Below are positions 17,192-25,696 of a stretch of DNA of 32,856 nt, one piece after another (position 1 is the stretch's first letter; each line of letters begins with the position of its first letter). The DNA comes from Gammaproteobacteria bacterium (GTDB lineage Bacteria > Pseudomonadota > Gammaproteobacteria > Steroidobacterales > Steroidobacteraceae): contig JANXZQ010000320.1 in the NCBI GenBank assembly GCA_025355445.1, forward strand, positions 1 through 32,856. The letters are read 5' to 3'. The position numbers and the translations under genes were made by a program. The notes beneath the pieces are model-generated. The model was not told where the DNA came from. It saw nothing but the letters and a program-made list of their open reading frames with translations, and searched no databases.

Positions 17192-17899
17192 TCAGTCCAA
17201 GCTCTGCCGAGTGAGCCGGCGAACCGCCAGCCACAGAGGTCCAAGAACGAGCGCCGCCATCGCCGCAGCTCTTGCCACCTGTCCCGGAAGGGAGTCCATC
17301 GAGAGCCCAATACCGCCGCCGGCCGTTCCGGGGTCCACGCCTCCGCGGACGACCACCTGAACATTCATGAGGGAAACGAATGCACACAGTGCCAGTATGC
17401 CCGCGACCGGCCACTTCAATGCGACGCGCTGTCGATAGGCCAGTGCGGCAAAGGCGGCCGAGATGGAAATGGGCGCGATCCACAAGAGCGCCAGCTGCGC
17501 TCCCAGATCGATGCGGTGAGAAACCTCAGGCGCCACTTGGATTCGGTGGAGATAGGCTTCCAGTGGAGTGGAGAAGGCCCAGGCGATGGCCACCAGCAGC
17601 AGAGGCAGGGCGACGAAGCATAGGAATGGGAATAGAGTGAACAGGAGTCCGGCACGGCGGCTTACCCAGGATTGCAACTCCGGCCGACTCACAAACCGGT
17701 GGACGATATCTTGATCGGATCCGAGCAGAGCGTGTGCCTCGATGCGCGCCTCTTCCAAGCTCGCGCCGCTTGTCAGCGCCGCATCGACCGATTGTTGGAA
17801 ATGGCTCTGGAATTCTGCGACGGTTCGATTGGCGTGACCGGCGGCAATTCCCGAGCGCAGCAGGCGTTCCCTCAAGGAGATGAACCTACGCTCAATCAT
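17192..17899 (-). CDS. HAAS/permease-prefix-like helical domain fused to a four-helix membrane protein
   Basis: A 235-residue protein. Residues about 8-70 form a helical domain with the pattern RLLRSG, a central VAEFQSHFQQSV, then SLEEARIEAHALLGSDQDI. This resembles HAAS or permease-prefix domains that sit next to PadR regulators. Four hydrophobic segments follow at about 84-108, 133-155, 163-182 and 209-227. There is no FtsX/MacB permease domain. ATG at 17899 has a strong GGGGAGGGG before it and overlaps the PadR stop by 8 bases, which indicates coupled translation. Such pairs are thought to sense a membrane signal for the PadR repressor; this role is inference. Confidence 0.65.
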   Translation of the reverse strand: MIERRFISLRERLLRSGIAAGHANRTVAEFQSHFQQSVDAALTSGASLEEARIEAHALLGSDQDIVHRFVSRPELQSWVSRRAGLLFTLFPFLCFVALPLLLVAIAWAFSTPLEAYLHRIQVAPEVSHRIDLGAQLALLWIAPISISAAFAALAYRQRVALKWPVAGILALCAFVSLMNVQVVVRGGVDPGTAGGGIGLSMDSLPGQVARAAAMAALVLGPLWLAVRRLTRQSLD

Positions 17900-18230
17900 G
17901 GGACCCCTCCCCGAGAATGGCTGCGACACCGCGGCTCATCCGGCGCCAATCCTCGGATAATTTGGCGAGCCGTGCACGGCCCCGGGCCGTCGGACTGTAG
18001 TAGATCCTGGTTCTTCCATCGACTCGAGCGCTTCTGGCGCGCAGCAGCCGCCGCGACTCCATGGCATGCAGCGCCGGATAGAGCACGCCCTCGCCGATGA
18101 TCAAGGCGTCGCTGGAAATGAGTTTGATCGAGCGGGCGATTTCATAGCCGTACATCTCGCGTGCGGCGAGCAGCCTGAGGATCAGCAGTTCGGGGACACC
18201 GGACATGAGCGCGGAATTTCGTTCAGCCAT
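17892..18230 (-). CDS. PadR family transcriptional regulator
   Basis: A 112-residue winged-helix regulator. The DNA-binding part has ELLILRLLAAREMYGYEIA and LIIGEGVLYPALHAMESRRLL, followed by the beta wing RTRIYYSPTARGRARL, all standard for short PadR proteins that act as dimers. ATG at 18230 has GAGG about 7 bases upstream; an ATG at 18236 is an alternative. It leads a three-gene unit with the two membrane proteins that follow. A 10-bp perfect palindrome covers the predicted -10 just upstream, consistent with self-repression. Confidence 0.85.
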   Translation of the reverse strand: MAERNSALMSGVPELLILRLLAAREMYGYEIARSIKLISSDALIIGEGVLYPALHAMESRRLLRARSARVDGRTRIYYSPTARGRARLAKLSEDWRRMSRGVAAILGEGSHD

Positions 18231-18249
18231 TGCCATACCTCGCAGGCCA

Positions 18250-18259
18250 AGGTATACCT
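18250..18259. promoter_or_regulatory. palindrome, candidate PadR operator
   Basis: AGGTATACCT is a perfect 10-bp palindrome 20 bases before the PadR start. It overlaps the predicted -10 box, as expected of an autorepressor site. The hexamer AGGTAT recurs once more directly at the start codon. Confidence 0.4.
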
Positions 18260-18279
18260 CAGGATTGGCGCCTGCGCAA
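18251..18279 (-). promoter_or_regulatory. candidate promoter of the PadR cassette
   Basis: On the minus strand TTGCGC (18274-18279) and TATACC (18251-18256) are separated by exactly 17 bases. This lies between the P1-peptidase stop codon and the PadR start, and would give a leader of about 15 bases. Confidence 0.4.
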
Positions 18280-18284
18280 GAGTC

Positions 18285-19280
18285 CTAAGCCGAGGCGCTG
18301 AAATGCACGGCTCGGCCGATGGCGCGCGCCAGGCAATCCGCCGCGGCAGAGCCGATACGCCCGATGTGGGCTGCGCGTTGATACGTCGCATCGAGTCCCA
18401 CCGCAGCACTCGCCAGCGCGAAAATCGTATCGCCATCAAAGGGGGTGTGGGCCGGACGCACCGCGCGCGCGATCCCGTCCTGCGCCATCATGGCCACGCG
18501 CTTGCATTCCACCGTGGTCAGGTCGGCGTTGCATGCAACCACGCCCAGCGTGGTGTTTGCGCCGGCTTGCAAGCGGCCGAGCGCCCGAAGCCGAGACTCG
18601 TCGGGTGCAGGATCGCTCAAGTCCATGGACGCGGGCGGACCAAGGCCGCCGAATTCCCGGTCGAGCTCAAACGCCCAGGCCCAGCAGGTCTTGCCGTCGG
18701 GCATCAGCGCCGAACCCACCGAGTTCAAGGCCACCAACGCGCCCACCATTAGTCCGTCGCCCAAATCCAAAGAGGCGGAACCGATGCCGCCCTTGATCAT
18801 GCCCGCCATGGCGCCGCGTCCGGCGCCCACGGAACCTAATGCGAAATCAGCGGCGGCGGCGTCGAGCGCGCGAAGACCTAAATCACGGTACGGCGGATCG
18901 AGGCCCCAGAGCTTGTCGCCGCCATTACCGAGATCATGCAGCACCGCGGATGGCACGATGGGAATGTGCGGTGAGCCGGGCCGCAACTGCAAGCCGATGC
19001 CCCTGGCCGAGAGCGCCGTGGCCACACCGTCCGCTGCGGCCAGTCCGAACACCGAGCCGCCGGCGAGCACCACCGCGTGCGCGCGACCTACCAGATTCTC
19101 CGGAGACAGGGCATCGGTCTCGCGTCCGCCAGGCCCGCCTCCCCGCACATCCACCCCGGCCCGCCAGGCCGCACCGCATAGCAGCGTGGTGACTCCGGAC
19201 CTGACATGCTCATCGGACGCGTGCCCAACGCGCAGCCCCTCAATATCGGTAATCAGGTTTTTGGGGCCGGGCCGAAACAT
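18285..19280 (-). CDS. P1 family (DmpA-like) peptidase
   Basis: A 331-residue hydrolase of the P1/DmpA family, whose members cut themselves to create an amino-terminal nucleophile and then release amino-terminal residues from small peptides or amides. The expected cleavage site is in GANTTLGVVACNA: Asn242-Thr243, with Thr243 as the candidate nucleophile. DVRGGGPGGRETD and VLAGGSVFGLAAADGV are further family segments. No signal peptide is seen. ATG at 19280 is preferred over TTG at 19289, since GAGG is close by and the coaX stop ends 5 bases earlier. It is translated right after coaX. Some relatives prefer beta-alanyl substrates, which would suit a CoA-pathway link (inference). Confidence 0.85.
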   Translation of the reverse strand: MFRPGPKNLITDIEGLRVGHASDEHVRSGVTTLLCGAAWRAGVDVRGGGPGGRETDALSPENLVGRAHAVVLAGGSVFGLAAADGVATALSARGIGLQLRPGSPHIPIVPSAVLHDLGNGGDKLWGLDPPYRDLGLRALDAAAADFALGSVGAGRGAMAGMIKGGIGSASLDLGDGLMVGALVALNSVGSALMPDGKTCWAWAFELDREFGGLGPPASMDLSDPAPDESRLRALGRLQAGANTTLGVVACNADLTTVECKRVAMMAQDGIARAVRPAHTPFDGDTIFALASAAVGLDATYQRAAHIGRIGSAAADCLARAIGRAVHFSASA

Positions 19281-19285
19281 TGGCC

Positions 19286-20041
19286 TCAACGTGGCTGAGC
19301 CGCGAAGACCGCCAATCCCTGCAGCACGAGGTCCGGCACGATCTCGCCCTGCAAGCGCATCGTGCCCGTGATCATTCCAGCGTCGCCGCCGGTGATGAAC
19401 AATCTAGGCTTTACGCCGGTGCTTTGTTCGATCACGTCGGCAACCCGATCCGCCATGCCTGCCAAGGCAAAAACGGCGCCGCGGGACACGGCTCCGATGG
19501 TATTGTTGGCGAGCACTCCCGCGAGCGATGGTGTGCTGCGTTGCGCCGCCTTGGCGATATCGCTGGTCTTTTTCATCAATGCCTCGCGCATCATGTGGAT
19601 GCCGGGCGCGATCAGACCGCCGAGATGCTGGCCGGCGGCATCCACGCTATCAACCTTGACGGCAGTGCCGGCATCCACCACGCACAGCGCCGAGCGCGCC
19701 ATGGTCCAAGCGCCGATCAAGGCGAGCCAGCGGTCAGCGCCCAGCAGTGTCGGGTCAAGATATCCGTTGGTGAGCCCTTGAAAATCCAGGGCGGCGGTCA
19801 CGTACTCGACGTCGACCTTGAACAACTTCTTGGCGAGGCGGGTGAGCGTTTTTGCCATGGCCGGCCCGGCCACGTTGGAAACCAGCACCCGGCTTGGGCG
19901 TTGGCCTGATTCGAATAGAGCGCTGGTCCAAATGCCCGGCTTGGCGTCGCGATGCACGACGGCCTGCTGATCGGACAGTCCGGTGCTCGTGAGCCAAGCC
20001 CACTTCAGGCGGGTGTTACCCACGTCGATGACCAAAATCAT
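19286..20041 (-). CDS. coaX: type III pantothenate kinase
   Basis: A 251-residue cytosolic enzyme that phosphorylates pantothenate with ATP, the first step of coenzyme A synthesis. The CoaX motifs are complete: phosphate loop DVGNTRLKW (6-14), GADRWLALIGAW (101-112) with catalytic-type Asp103, DAGTAVKVD (123-131), and GGLIAPG (141-147). Length matches the family. It starts with ATG, and the P1 peptidase gene follows after 5 bases. The usual neighbour birA is not here; an MscS channel gene ends 66 bases upstream. Confidence 0.94.
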   Translation of the reverse strand: MILVIDVGNTRLKWAWLTSTGLSDQQAVVHRDAKPGIWTSALFESGQRPSRVLVSNVAGPAMAKTLTRLAKKLFKVDVEYVTAALDFQGLTNGYLDPTLLGADRWLALIGAWTMARSALCVVDAGTAVKVDSVDAAGQHLGGLIAPGIHMMREALMKKTSDIAKAAQRSTPSLAGVLANNTIGAVSRGAVFALAGMADRVADVIEQSTGVKPRLFITGGDAGMITGTMRLQGEIVPDLVLQGLAVFAAQPR

Positions 20042-20107
20042 GCGGTGCTTATTGCTCTAAATACGCCGACGATCGCGCAAGCGCGCAAGGATAGCATCGC
20101 CGGCGGC

Positions 20108-22075
20108 TTATGCGGAGTGGCCGGCCTTCGAGTCCTGCTGTGTGCCGCCGACGGCGCCAAATACGGCCTGCGACACCCTCTCGTCGGTTTCCGCCGCATT
20201 CTGTAGATGCACCGGATATTGAATATGCGCCTGGGCTCCGGCCGCCGAGAAAGACAGCTGCACTCGAGGCCGCGCGTCGGCGGCGGAATTCGAAGCCGTG
20301 GCTCTTTGGATTTCCTTGGTCTGGCGCACGATCTCCTCACGATAGTCCTTGACCGCATCGGTTACCGCTGCGATAAGTTTTTCCTTTGCCGCGGCGTAGT
20401 CAATGCCCGGCGGCAGGTTCAAGACTATTTCCCGCCAGATGAAATTGACGCCGTGGATCTGCTTGAACAGTCCGCTCGAGACCTGAAAGACGATTGAATT
20501 CGCAAACGCAACCACCCGTCCGGTCGGGCCGGATACTCCGTGGCCGCCGAGTTCCATCAGGTATAGCCTGACCAGCCCCAATTCGATCACTTCGCCCGTG
20601 ACATCGCCGATTTGCACGCGGTCGCCGATGCGCAGCCCGTATTTTCCGATCAAGAAGAAGTAGCCGACGATGGAAACGAGTACGCTTTGCATCGCCACCG
20701 CGAGACCTGCGGTGATGAGCCCGGCGAAGGTCACGATCGAGCCCAGCTCGCTCGCGAATGCGAAGCCGACGATGACTATCACCAAGCTCCACAGCGCAAT
20801 CCTGCGCAGCAGGAGGAATTGATAGCGGCGCCGCGAGTCGGGGATGTAGCGCATCACCGCTCGGCGCCACATCTCCGCGGCCGCAAACACCAACGCCAAA
20901 AGAACGGCGAGCACGCCTATGCGCACGCCCAATGTCTTTAGCGCATTGACGTACTGGCTCTTGACGGCGTCGCGCCAGTTATGGACGGTGTGGCGATACT
21001 GGTTGAGCAACACACCTTCTTTACTCAACGGGATGAGCATGACGGATGTTTGCTTGAACTGCGACGACAGGGTGTCGAGCTGGTCGCGAACCTGGTTGAG
21101 GGTCGCGCTGCCGGCCGAATCCGCCTGGCTTGCCAATGTATCGCCGCGCGCCGACAAAGCCTTTAATTGGCTGATGAGCGGCGCACTGATCTGTGAGAAC
21201 GTCGCCTGCAGAGCGGCAGTTCGGGCATCGATGATGTCGATGGTGGCGATCTTCTCGGAGAGGCGCACGGCGTTCGAGGCCAAGTCCCAGATGCCGAACC
21301 GGGCGGCAGCGCTGCTGCTTGCGCCGGTCAGCGCCGACACGGGTGCGGCGGCGTTGGGGTTCGCGGATCTCGCGGCATCTGCGACGGCGTTATTCGGCAT
21401 GCCGGTGGCATTTGCCGCAGTGGGCATGGTCACCGCCATGGCCTCGATCTGCGCCTTGAGCGCATTCCCGCCGCTGCCGTTGGGGTCGCTTTGACTGGCG
21501 AATGTCGACAGGGTGCCGAGCAGACTCTTCCTGGCATTTATCAGGTCAAGCTCCCCTTGCAACTCGGCGCTCTTCGCCTGCAGCTGATTTTTTTGTTCCG
21601 GCCGTGCCTTCGCCAGTAGATGCTGGTCAGATTCGATTTCGGCCTGCACTGCCGTGCCCATTGCGGCGAACTTGTCCAGCAGCTGACTCAGCGTCGGTGA
21701 TGACGCAGGGTCGGCGCCGGCCTCCTTGGGCCTAGGCTGCTTGCTCAGGATCTCGGCGTTGGCCCGCGCTAATTCGAACGCCAGCGCGATGACTTGATTC
21801 GCCGTCTGGCGATTGTCGTAGAGAATCAGCAGGTCGCTGGGCTCGTTCGCCGCTTGCTGCTGGACGCCCAGCGTGCGATACCAGTCGATCGTTTGATCGA
21901 GCATCTGGATGATGCCGTGGCCCGTCATCGGTGCCGGCGTAGCGACCGATGCGGCGGGCGGAGCCGTCGAAGTAGCGGCGAGTTCTGCCGCGGCGGCAAA
22001 GCCCGCGGCGCTCATTGCGAGGAACCCCGCGAGCGCCGCTGCAACAACCGAGCGGCGAGGGTTTGGCGTGGACAT
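20108..22075 (-). CDS. large MscS-type mechanosensitive channel
   Basis: A 655-residue inner-membrane channel that opens on membrane tension. A signal sequence (n-region MSTPNPRR, core about 9-30) precedes a large periplasmic region rich in helices and Ala/Gln, with coiled-coil-like stretches at about 140-185 and 305-350. Helices follow at about 384-401 and 424-444, and the pore-lining helix with AGLITAGLAVAMQSVLVS at about 451-468. The MscS beta domain then shows GDRVQIGDVTGEV and GRVVAFANS. It is closer in design to the long-periplasmic-domain members than to MscS itself. ATG at 22075 is chosen for the signal sequence; a GTG at 22117 is possible. It is divergent from apt. Confidence 0.85.
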   Translation of the reverse strand: MSTPNPRRSVVAAALAGFLAMSAAGFAAAAELAATSTAPPAASVATPAPMTGHGIIQMLDQTIDWYRTLGVQQQAANEPSDLLILYDNRQTANQVIALAFELARANAEILSKQPRPKEAGADPASSPTLSQLLDKFAAMGTAVQAEIESDQHLLAKARPEQKNQLQAKSAELQGELDLINARKSLLGTLSTFASQSDPNGSGGNALKAQIEAMAVTMPTAANATGMPNNAVADAARSANPNAAAPVSALTGASSSAAARFGIWDLASNAVRLSEKIATIDIIDARTAALQATFSQISAPLISQLKALSARGDTLASQADSAGSATLNQVRDQLDTLSSQFKQTSVMLIPLSKEGVLLNQYRHTVHNWRDAVKSQYVNALKTLGVRIGVLAVLLALVFAAAEMWRRAVMRYIPDSRRRYQFLLLRRIALWSLVIVIVGFAFASELGSIVTFAGLITAGLAVAMQSVLVSIVGYFFLIGKYGLRIGDRVQIGDVTGEVIELGLVRLYLMELGGHGVSGPTGRVVAFANSIVFQVSSGLFKQIHGVNFIWREIVLNLPPGIDYAAAKEKLIAAVTDAVKDYREEIVRQTKEIQRATASNSAADARPRVQLSFSAAGAQAHIQYPVHLQNAAETDERVSQAVFGAVGGTQQDSKAGHSA

Positions 22076-22217
22076 GGACTCGAGTACCCCTGTGACGTTG
22101 AGGAAGGACGCTACCACAGGCCGGATCGCTCCGGGATATCGCGGCCCGATCGTCTTAACCGGCCGGTAACGCTAAACTGCCGGATGCCGGTAGCGTACGT
22201 GGCGAGAGGTGTGCTGA

Positions 22218-22721
22218 ATGTTTGAATTGAAGCAAGCGATTTCGAATGTGCCGGATTTCCCGCGTCCCGGCATTCTTTTCCGCGACATATCGCCGTTGCT
22301 GCGCGATCACTTCGACGCCACGGTGCAGGCATTGGATGCGTTGCTGACGGAAGCGCAGTGGGCCGACGTGGATGCTGTGGCGGGAATCGAGTCGCGCGGA
22401 TTCATCTTGGGCGCCGCTCTCGCGATACGCCGCGGCAAGGGTTTCGTGTTGGTGCGAAAACAAGGAAAACTGCCGCCGCCGGTGGTCGACGTGGCGTACC
22501 AGCTCGAGTATGGGGCGGGCGTTCTGGAGATGCAGCGCGGCCAGGGGCGCCTGGTTTTGGTGGATGACGTGCTCGCTACCGGCGGCACCATGAGCGCCGC
22601 GGCCGAATTATGTCAACGCGCAGGCTACCAGCTGCAAGCGTTGGCCACCTTGATCGATCTGAATATCGTCGCCGGCTATGAGTGGCGGAATTTGCGGCTG
22701 CGTGCGGCGATCAGCTATTAG
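22218..22721 (+). CDS. apt: adenine phosphoribosyltransferase
   Basis: A 167-residue cytosolic purine-salvage enzyme that makes AMP from adenine and PRPP. It shows PDFPRPGILFRDISPLL at 12-28, AGIESRGFILG at 55-65, the RKQGKLP loop, and the PRPP motif VLVDDVLATGGT (113-124). Length fits the family (about 170-180). AGAGG stands 8-9 bases before the ATG. The next gene, a nucleosidase that would release adenine, begins 12 bases after its stop. Confidence 0.95.
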   Translation: MFELKQAISNVPDFPRPGILFRDISPLLRDHFDATVQALDALLTEAQWADVDAVAGIESRGFILGAALAIRRGKGFVLVRKQGKLPPPVVDVAYQLEYGAGVLEMQRGQGRLVLVDDVLATGGTMSAAAELCQRAGYQLQALATLIDLNIVAGYEWRNLRLRAAISY

Positions 22722-22733
22722 CCGCGGGTACCC

Positions 22734-23321
22734 GTGATAACGCTGCCGAATACGCTGGTGGTCATGGCGCTGCGCGCAGAATCTGCCGGCGTATTTGAGG
22801 CGGCTGGCGTGCCGGTTCTGTATTGTGGCGTGGGCAAGGTCAACGCCGCCATCGCGCTTACCCGCCAGTTGAGCCGCTACGTGCTGCAGGATCAAGTAAT
22901 GCCGTTGGTGCTGAATTTCGGGTCGGCGGGCAGCCGCCGCCACGCCGCCGGTACTCTGGCGCAGTGTCATGAGTTCGTTCAGCGCGACATGGATGTCAGT
23001 GGCTTGGGGTTTGCTCTGGGTGTGACGCCCTATGACGAGGCCCCCGATTGCTTGCGCTTCGAGCCGATGTTCACTCAATTGCCTTCCGCCGTTTGCGGCA
23101 GCGGCGACTCGTTTTCGACCGGCATGGTCGACGTCGATTGCGCGGTGGTCGATATGGAAGCGTATGCGCTCGCCAAGGCATGCTGGAGCCACAAGGCGGC
23201 ATTCGCCTGCGCCAAGTATGTGACTGACGGCGCCGATCACGCGGCGGCCGATGATTGGCAGAGCAACGTGCACAAGGCCGCCGACGAATTCTTGAGTTTG
23301 TACCGCGGTGTCGTGCGATAG
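22734..23321 (+). CDS. MTA/SAH nucleosidase-like protein (short)
   Basis: A 195-residue member of the purine nucleosidase/phosphorylase superfamily, most like MtnN, which splits methylthioadenosine or adenosylhomocysteine and releases adenine. The key positions appear kept: Glu16 in MALRAES, the GVGKVNAA loop (32-39), NFGSAG (61-66), Glu142 in VVDMEAYALAK, and Asp165 in VTDGAD. It is shorter than MtnN (about 230), mainly in the middle. GTG start. It follows apt by 12 bases, so the pair would recycle adenine to AMP. Another nucleoside specificity is possible. Confidence 0.75.
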   Translation: MITLPNTLVVMALRAESAGVFEAAGVPVLYCGVGKVNAAIALTRQLSRYVLQDQVMPLVLNFGSAGSRRHAAGTLAQCHEFVQRDMDVSGLGFALGVTPYDEAPDCLRFEPMFTQLPSAVCGSGDSFSTGMVDVDCAVVDMEAYALAKACWSHKAAFACAKYVTDGADHAAADDWQSNVHKAADEFLSLYRGVVR

Positions 23322-23360
23322 TCGCGCGACGCGTGCTTTAGCGGGTGGCGCAGGGGAATT

Positions 23361-25637
23361 ATGGGCTTTTCGAGACTTGCATTATCGCTCTGTGTCCTCG
23401 CGCTGGCGCTGCCGGCCGCCCAAGCAGACGTGATGGTGATCGAGGGGCCTACGCCGATCCAAGATGGCGAAGCCAAGTCGGCCGGCGATATCACGGTGGT
23501 GAACGAGAAGTTGGCTTTTGCGCTCGCCGTCGGATCGCCGGTCCCCTATGGGGTGCCGCGTGGTGCGATTATCGATGTGGCGCCGGTGGCGAACGGCAAG
23601 ATTGGCCGCGATTGCGTCGTCTTCGCGGACTTCATTCCCGACAATTGGTCGGCGTGGCCCAACACCTTTCAACACATCAAGATTCTCGAGCGCGGCTCCG
23701 CCCAAGTAGTCATCCGAACGGAGCGTGACTGGGGCAAGGTAACGATCACCTCGCTGTACACACTCAAGTCGAATGCGGACGCGGTGCAGATCCGTACCAC
23801 CATGACCAATGACGGCCCCGCGCTCCCCGGTTTATTGTCGGGACTTACCCTGTGGCCGAAGGGAGGTTATCTTTTCGGTGTCCCCGGAGTGGCAGGGGTG
23901 GCCAGCGGTACGATGCAGGGTGCGCTGGCCGATCGGGTGGTCGCCCATGATGAGCATTGGACGGTGGCGCTGCATGCTCCCTATGCCGACCATTTCAGCG
24001 ACGGGTCCATGGACATGTATCGGTTGCACACTCTGGGCACCGGCCGCTCCCAGGTGTTCGAGGCATGGTTGCAGGTGGGATCGAGCGGCGATCTGAAGCC
24101 GGTGATCGCCGCCGAAATCGCGCACCACCGGCTCACTTCGGGACTGGTTCGCGGGGTGATTACCGGAGCAGACGGCAAGCCGGTCGACTCGCCCGTGGTC
24201 GTGATCGAAAAGCAAGGCAAGCCCTATGCATGGGTGTTGGGCGGGCACGGCGAGTACCAGCTCACACTCCCGGTGGGGGACTACAACGCGTATGCCACTG
24301 CCAAGAATTACTCGCAGAGCGCACCGGCCGCGTTGCAGGTGACGAAGGATGCGGCAATAGTCCGTGATTTCCGGAATTTGCAGTTGCCCGGGAGCATTCG
24401 ATTCGCCGCGGCGGATTCACGCAACGGCAAACCCATGGATGCGCGGATTTCGATCGTGGAAGGCCAGAAGCCGTTGGTGGAATTTCTCGGCCGCAAGACA
24501 TTTTTCACGGAACTCGAGCGCAAGGGCCAAGTCGATGTGCCGATCGCGCCGGGCGATTATTCATTCACCATCTCAGCGGGCGGGGGATTCTTGGCCGATA
24601 GGAAGCAGCTCAGACTCAAGGTTGTTCCCGGCCACGCTCAGGCGGCCAACATTGCGCTGACCCCGCTGTTCGATCCGCCGGCGCGGCATTGGTATTCGGC
24701 CGATTTGCATCATCATGCCGATCAGGCGGAAGCGGTGACTCCGCCGGCGGACTTGGCCCGCTCGCAGCTGGCGGCCGGGCTCGATCTCCTATTCGTCAGC
24801 GATCACGATTCGACGGTGAATCACGGCCCTTTGCAAGCCATCGCCGAACGGCGCGGCAAGGGCTTCATTGCCGGCATCGAGCTGTCGGCGTCGTGGGGCC
24901 ACTTCAACGCGTACCCGCTTAAGGTAGGCCAGAAATTGGCGATCGACACCGCGACCGCCTCCATCGACGACATCATCAAGGAAGGGCGGCGCCAAGGCGC
25001 ATCCGTGGTGCAGGTGAATCACCCGTTCATTCCCTATGGCTATTTCACCAGCGTCGGCGCCGGCGTCGCGCCGGGCGGCTTCAATCCAACTTTCGATCTG
25101 ATCGAGATCAATGCGGGAGCTCCGGCCGACGACGTGAAGGTGCTGCAGACGTTGTGGAATTTCTGGAATGCCGGACATCATTACTATCTGTCGGCGGGAA
25201 CGGATACCCACGATGTGTGGCACGACGAGTCGGGCTCCGTGCGTGCGTTTGCGCACATCGACGGCGCAGTGACCGCCGAGACGTTTGCCCGCTCGCTGAA
25301 GGAAGGCCACGGATACGTGAGTTTCGGTCCGCTGGTGTTCCCCTCGGTGATGTTCGGCGATGAGTTGAAGGTGAAGCCGGGCGAACCATTCGTACTCGGA
25401 TTTGATTTGGAATCCGTGGCCGGACTCAAGCAGGCTGAGTTGATCGGCGGCGGGCGGGTGCTGAAGACGGAAACCTTTTCCGGCACGCCGCACGAGGTTC
25501 ACGTCGACTTTCCATTGTCGACGCCGCGCCCCGCCTGGTATGCCCTGATCGTCGAAGACCGTGAGGGTCACAAGGCCTATACGGACCCGGTCTGGGTGGA
25601 TGCAATCGCGTCGCCGTTCAGCCCCGGTGGGCATTAA
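23361..25637 (+). CDS. exported CehA/McbA-type PHP metallohydrolase
   Basis: A 758-residue protein with a signal peptide (1-22, cleavage at AQA-DV). A long beta-rich amino half contains at about 260-345 a carboxypeptidase-regulatory-like beta sandwich (VRGVITGADGKPVDSPVVV). The catalytic PHP domain follows with metal ligands DLHHH (448-452), SDHDS (480-484), VNHPF, and TDTHDVWHD (614-622). A beta sandwich closes the protein. The CehA/McbA name comes from carbaryl hydrolase, but most members have unknown substrates, probably phosphoesters or esters. AGGGG precedes the ATG. It stands alone or may follow the nucleosidase gene 39 bases away. Confidence 0.82.
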   Translation: MGFSRLALSLCVLALALPAAQADVMVIEGPTPIQDGEAKSAGDITVVNEKLAFALAVGSPVPYGVPRGAIIDVAPVANGKIGRDCVVFADFIPDNWSAWPNTFQHIKILERGSAQVVIRTERDWGKVTITSLYTLKSNADAVQIRTTMTNDGPALPGLLSGLTLWPKGGYLFGVPGVAGVASGTMQGALADRVVAHDEHWTVALHAPYADHFSDGSMDMYRLHTLGTGRSQVFEAWLQVGSSGDLKPVIAAEIAHHRLTSGLVRGVITGADGKPVDSPVVVIEKQGKPYAWVLGGHGEYQLTLPVGDYNAYATAKNYSQSAPAALQVTKDAAIVRDFRNLQLPGSIRFAAADSRNGKPMDARISIVEGQKPLVEFLGRKTFFTELERKGQVDVPIAPGDYSFTISAGGGFLADRKQLRLKVVPGHAQAANIALTPLFDPPARHWYSADLHHHADQAEAVTPPADLARSQLAAGLDLLFVSDHDSTVNHGPLQAIAERRGKGFIAGIELSASWGHFNAYPLKVGQKLAIDTATASIDDIIKEGRRQGASVVQVNHPFIPYGYFTSVGAGVAPGGFNPTFDLIEINAGAPADDVKVLQTLWNFWNAGHHYYLSAGTDTHDVWHDESGSVRAFAHIDGAVTAETFARSLKEGHGYVSFGPLVFPSVMFGDELKVKPGEPFVLGFDLESVAGLKQAELIGGGRVLKTETFSGTPHEVHVDFPLSTPRPAWYALIVEDREGHKAYTDPVWVDAIASPFSPGGH

Positions 25638-25673
25638 GACGCCAATAAACGTTACGGCCATTGTGCTTTTCTT

Positions 25674-25686
25674 ATAACTTCGTTAT
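25674..25686. promoter_or_regulatory. inverted repeat before PadR gene, candidate operator
   Basis: ATAACTTCGTTAT has perfect 5-bp arms (ATAAC/GTTAT) around TTC, and overlaps a -10-like TATAAC (25673-25678). A TTGTGC at 25661-25666 with TATTGT 17 bases on is an alternative promoter reading. It lies 10 bases before the PadR start codon. Confidence 0.35.
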
Positions 25687-25696
25687 TGTGGAAGAT

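Noticed and set aside
25674-25686. Resemblance of ATAACTTCGTTAT to a loxP arm
   Set aside because: Only one short arm-like stretch; no second arm at the right distance and no recombinase gene. It is better explained as a regulator site before PadR.
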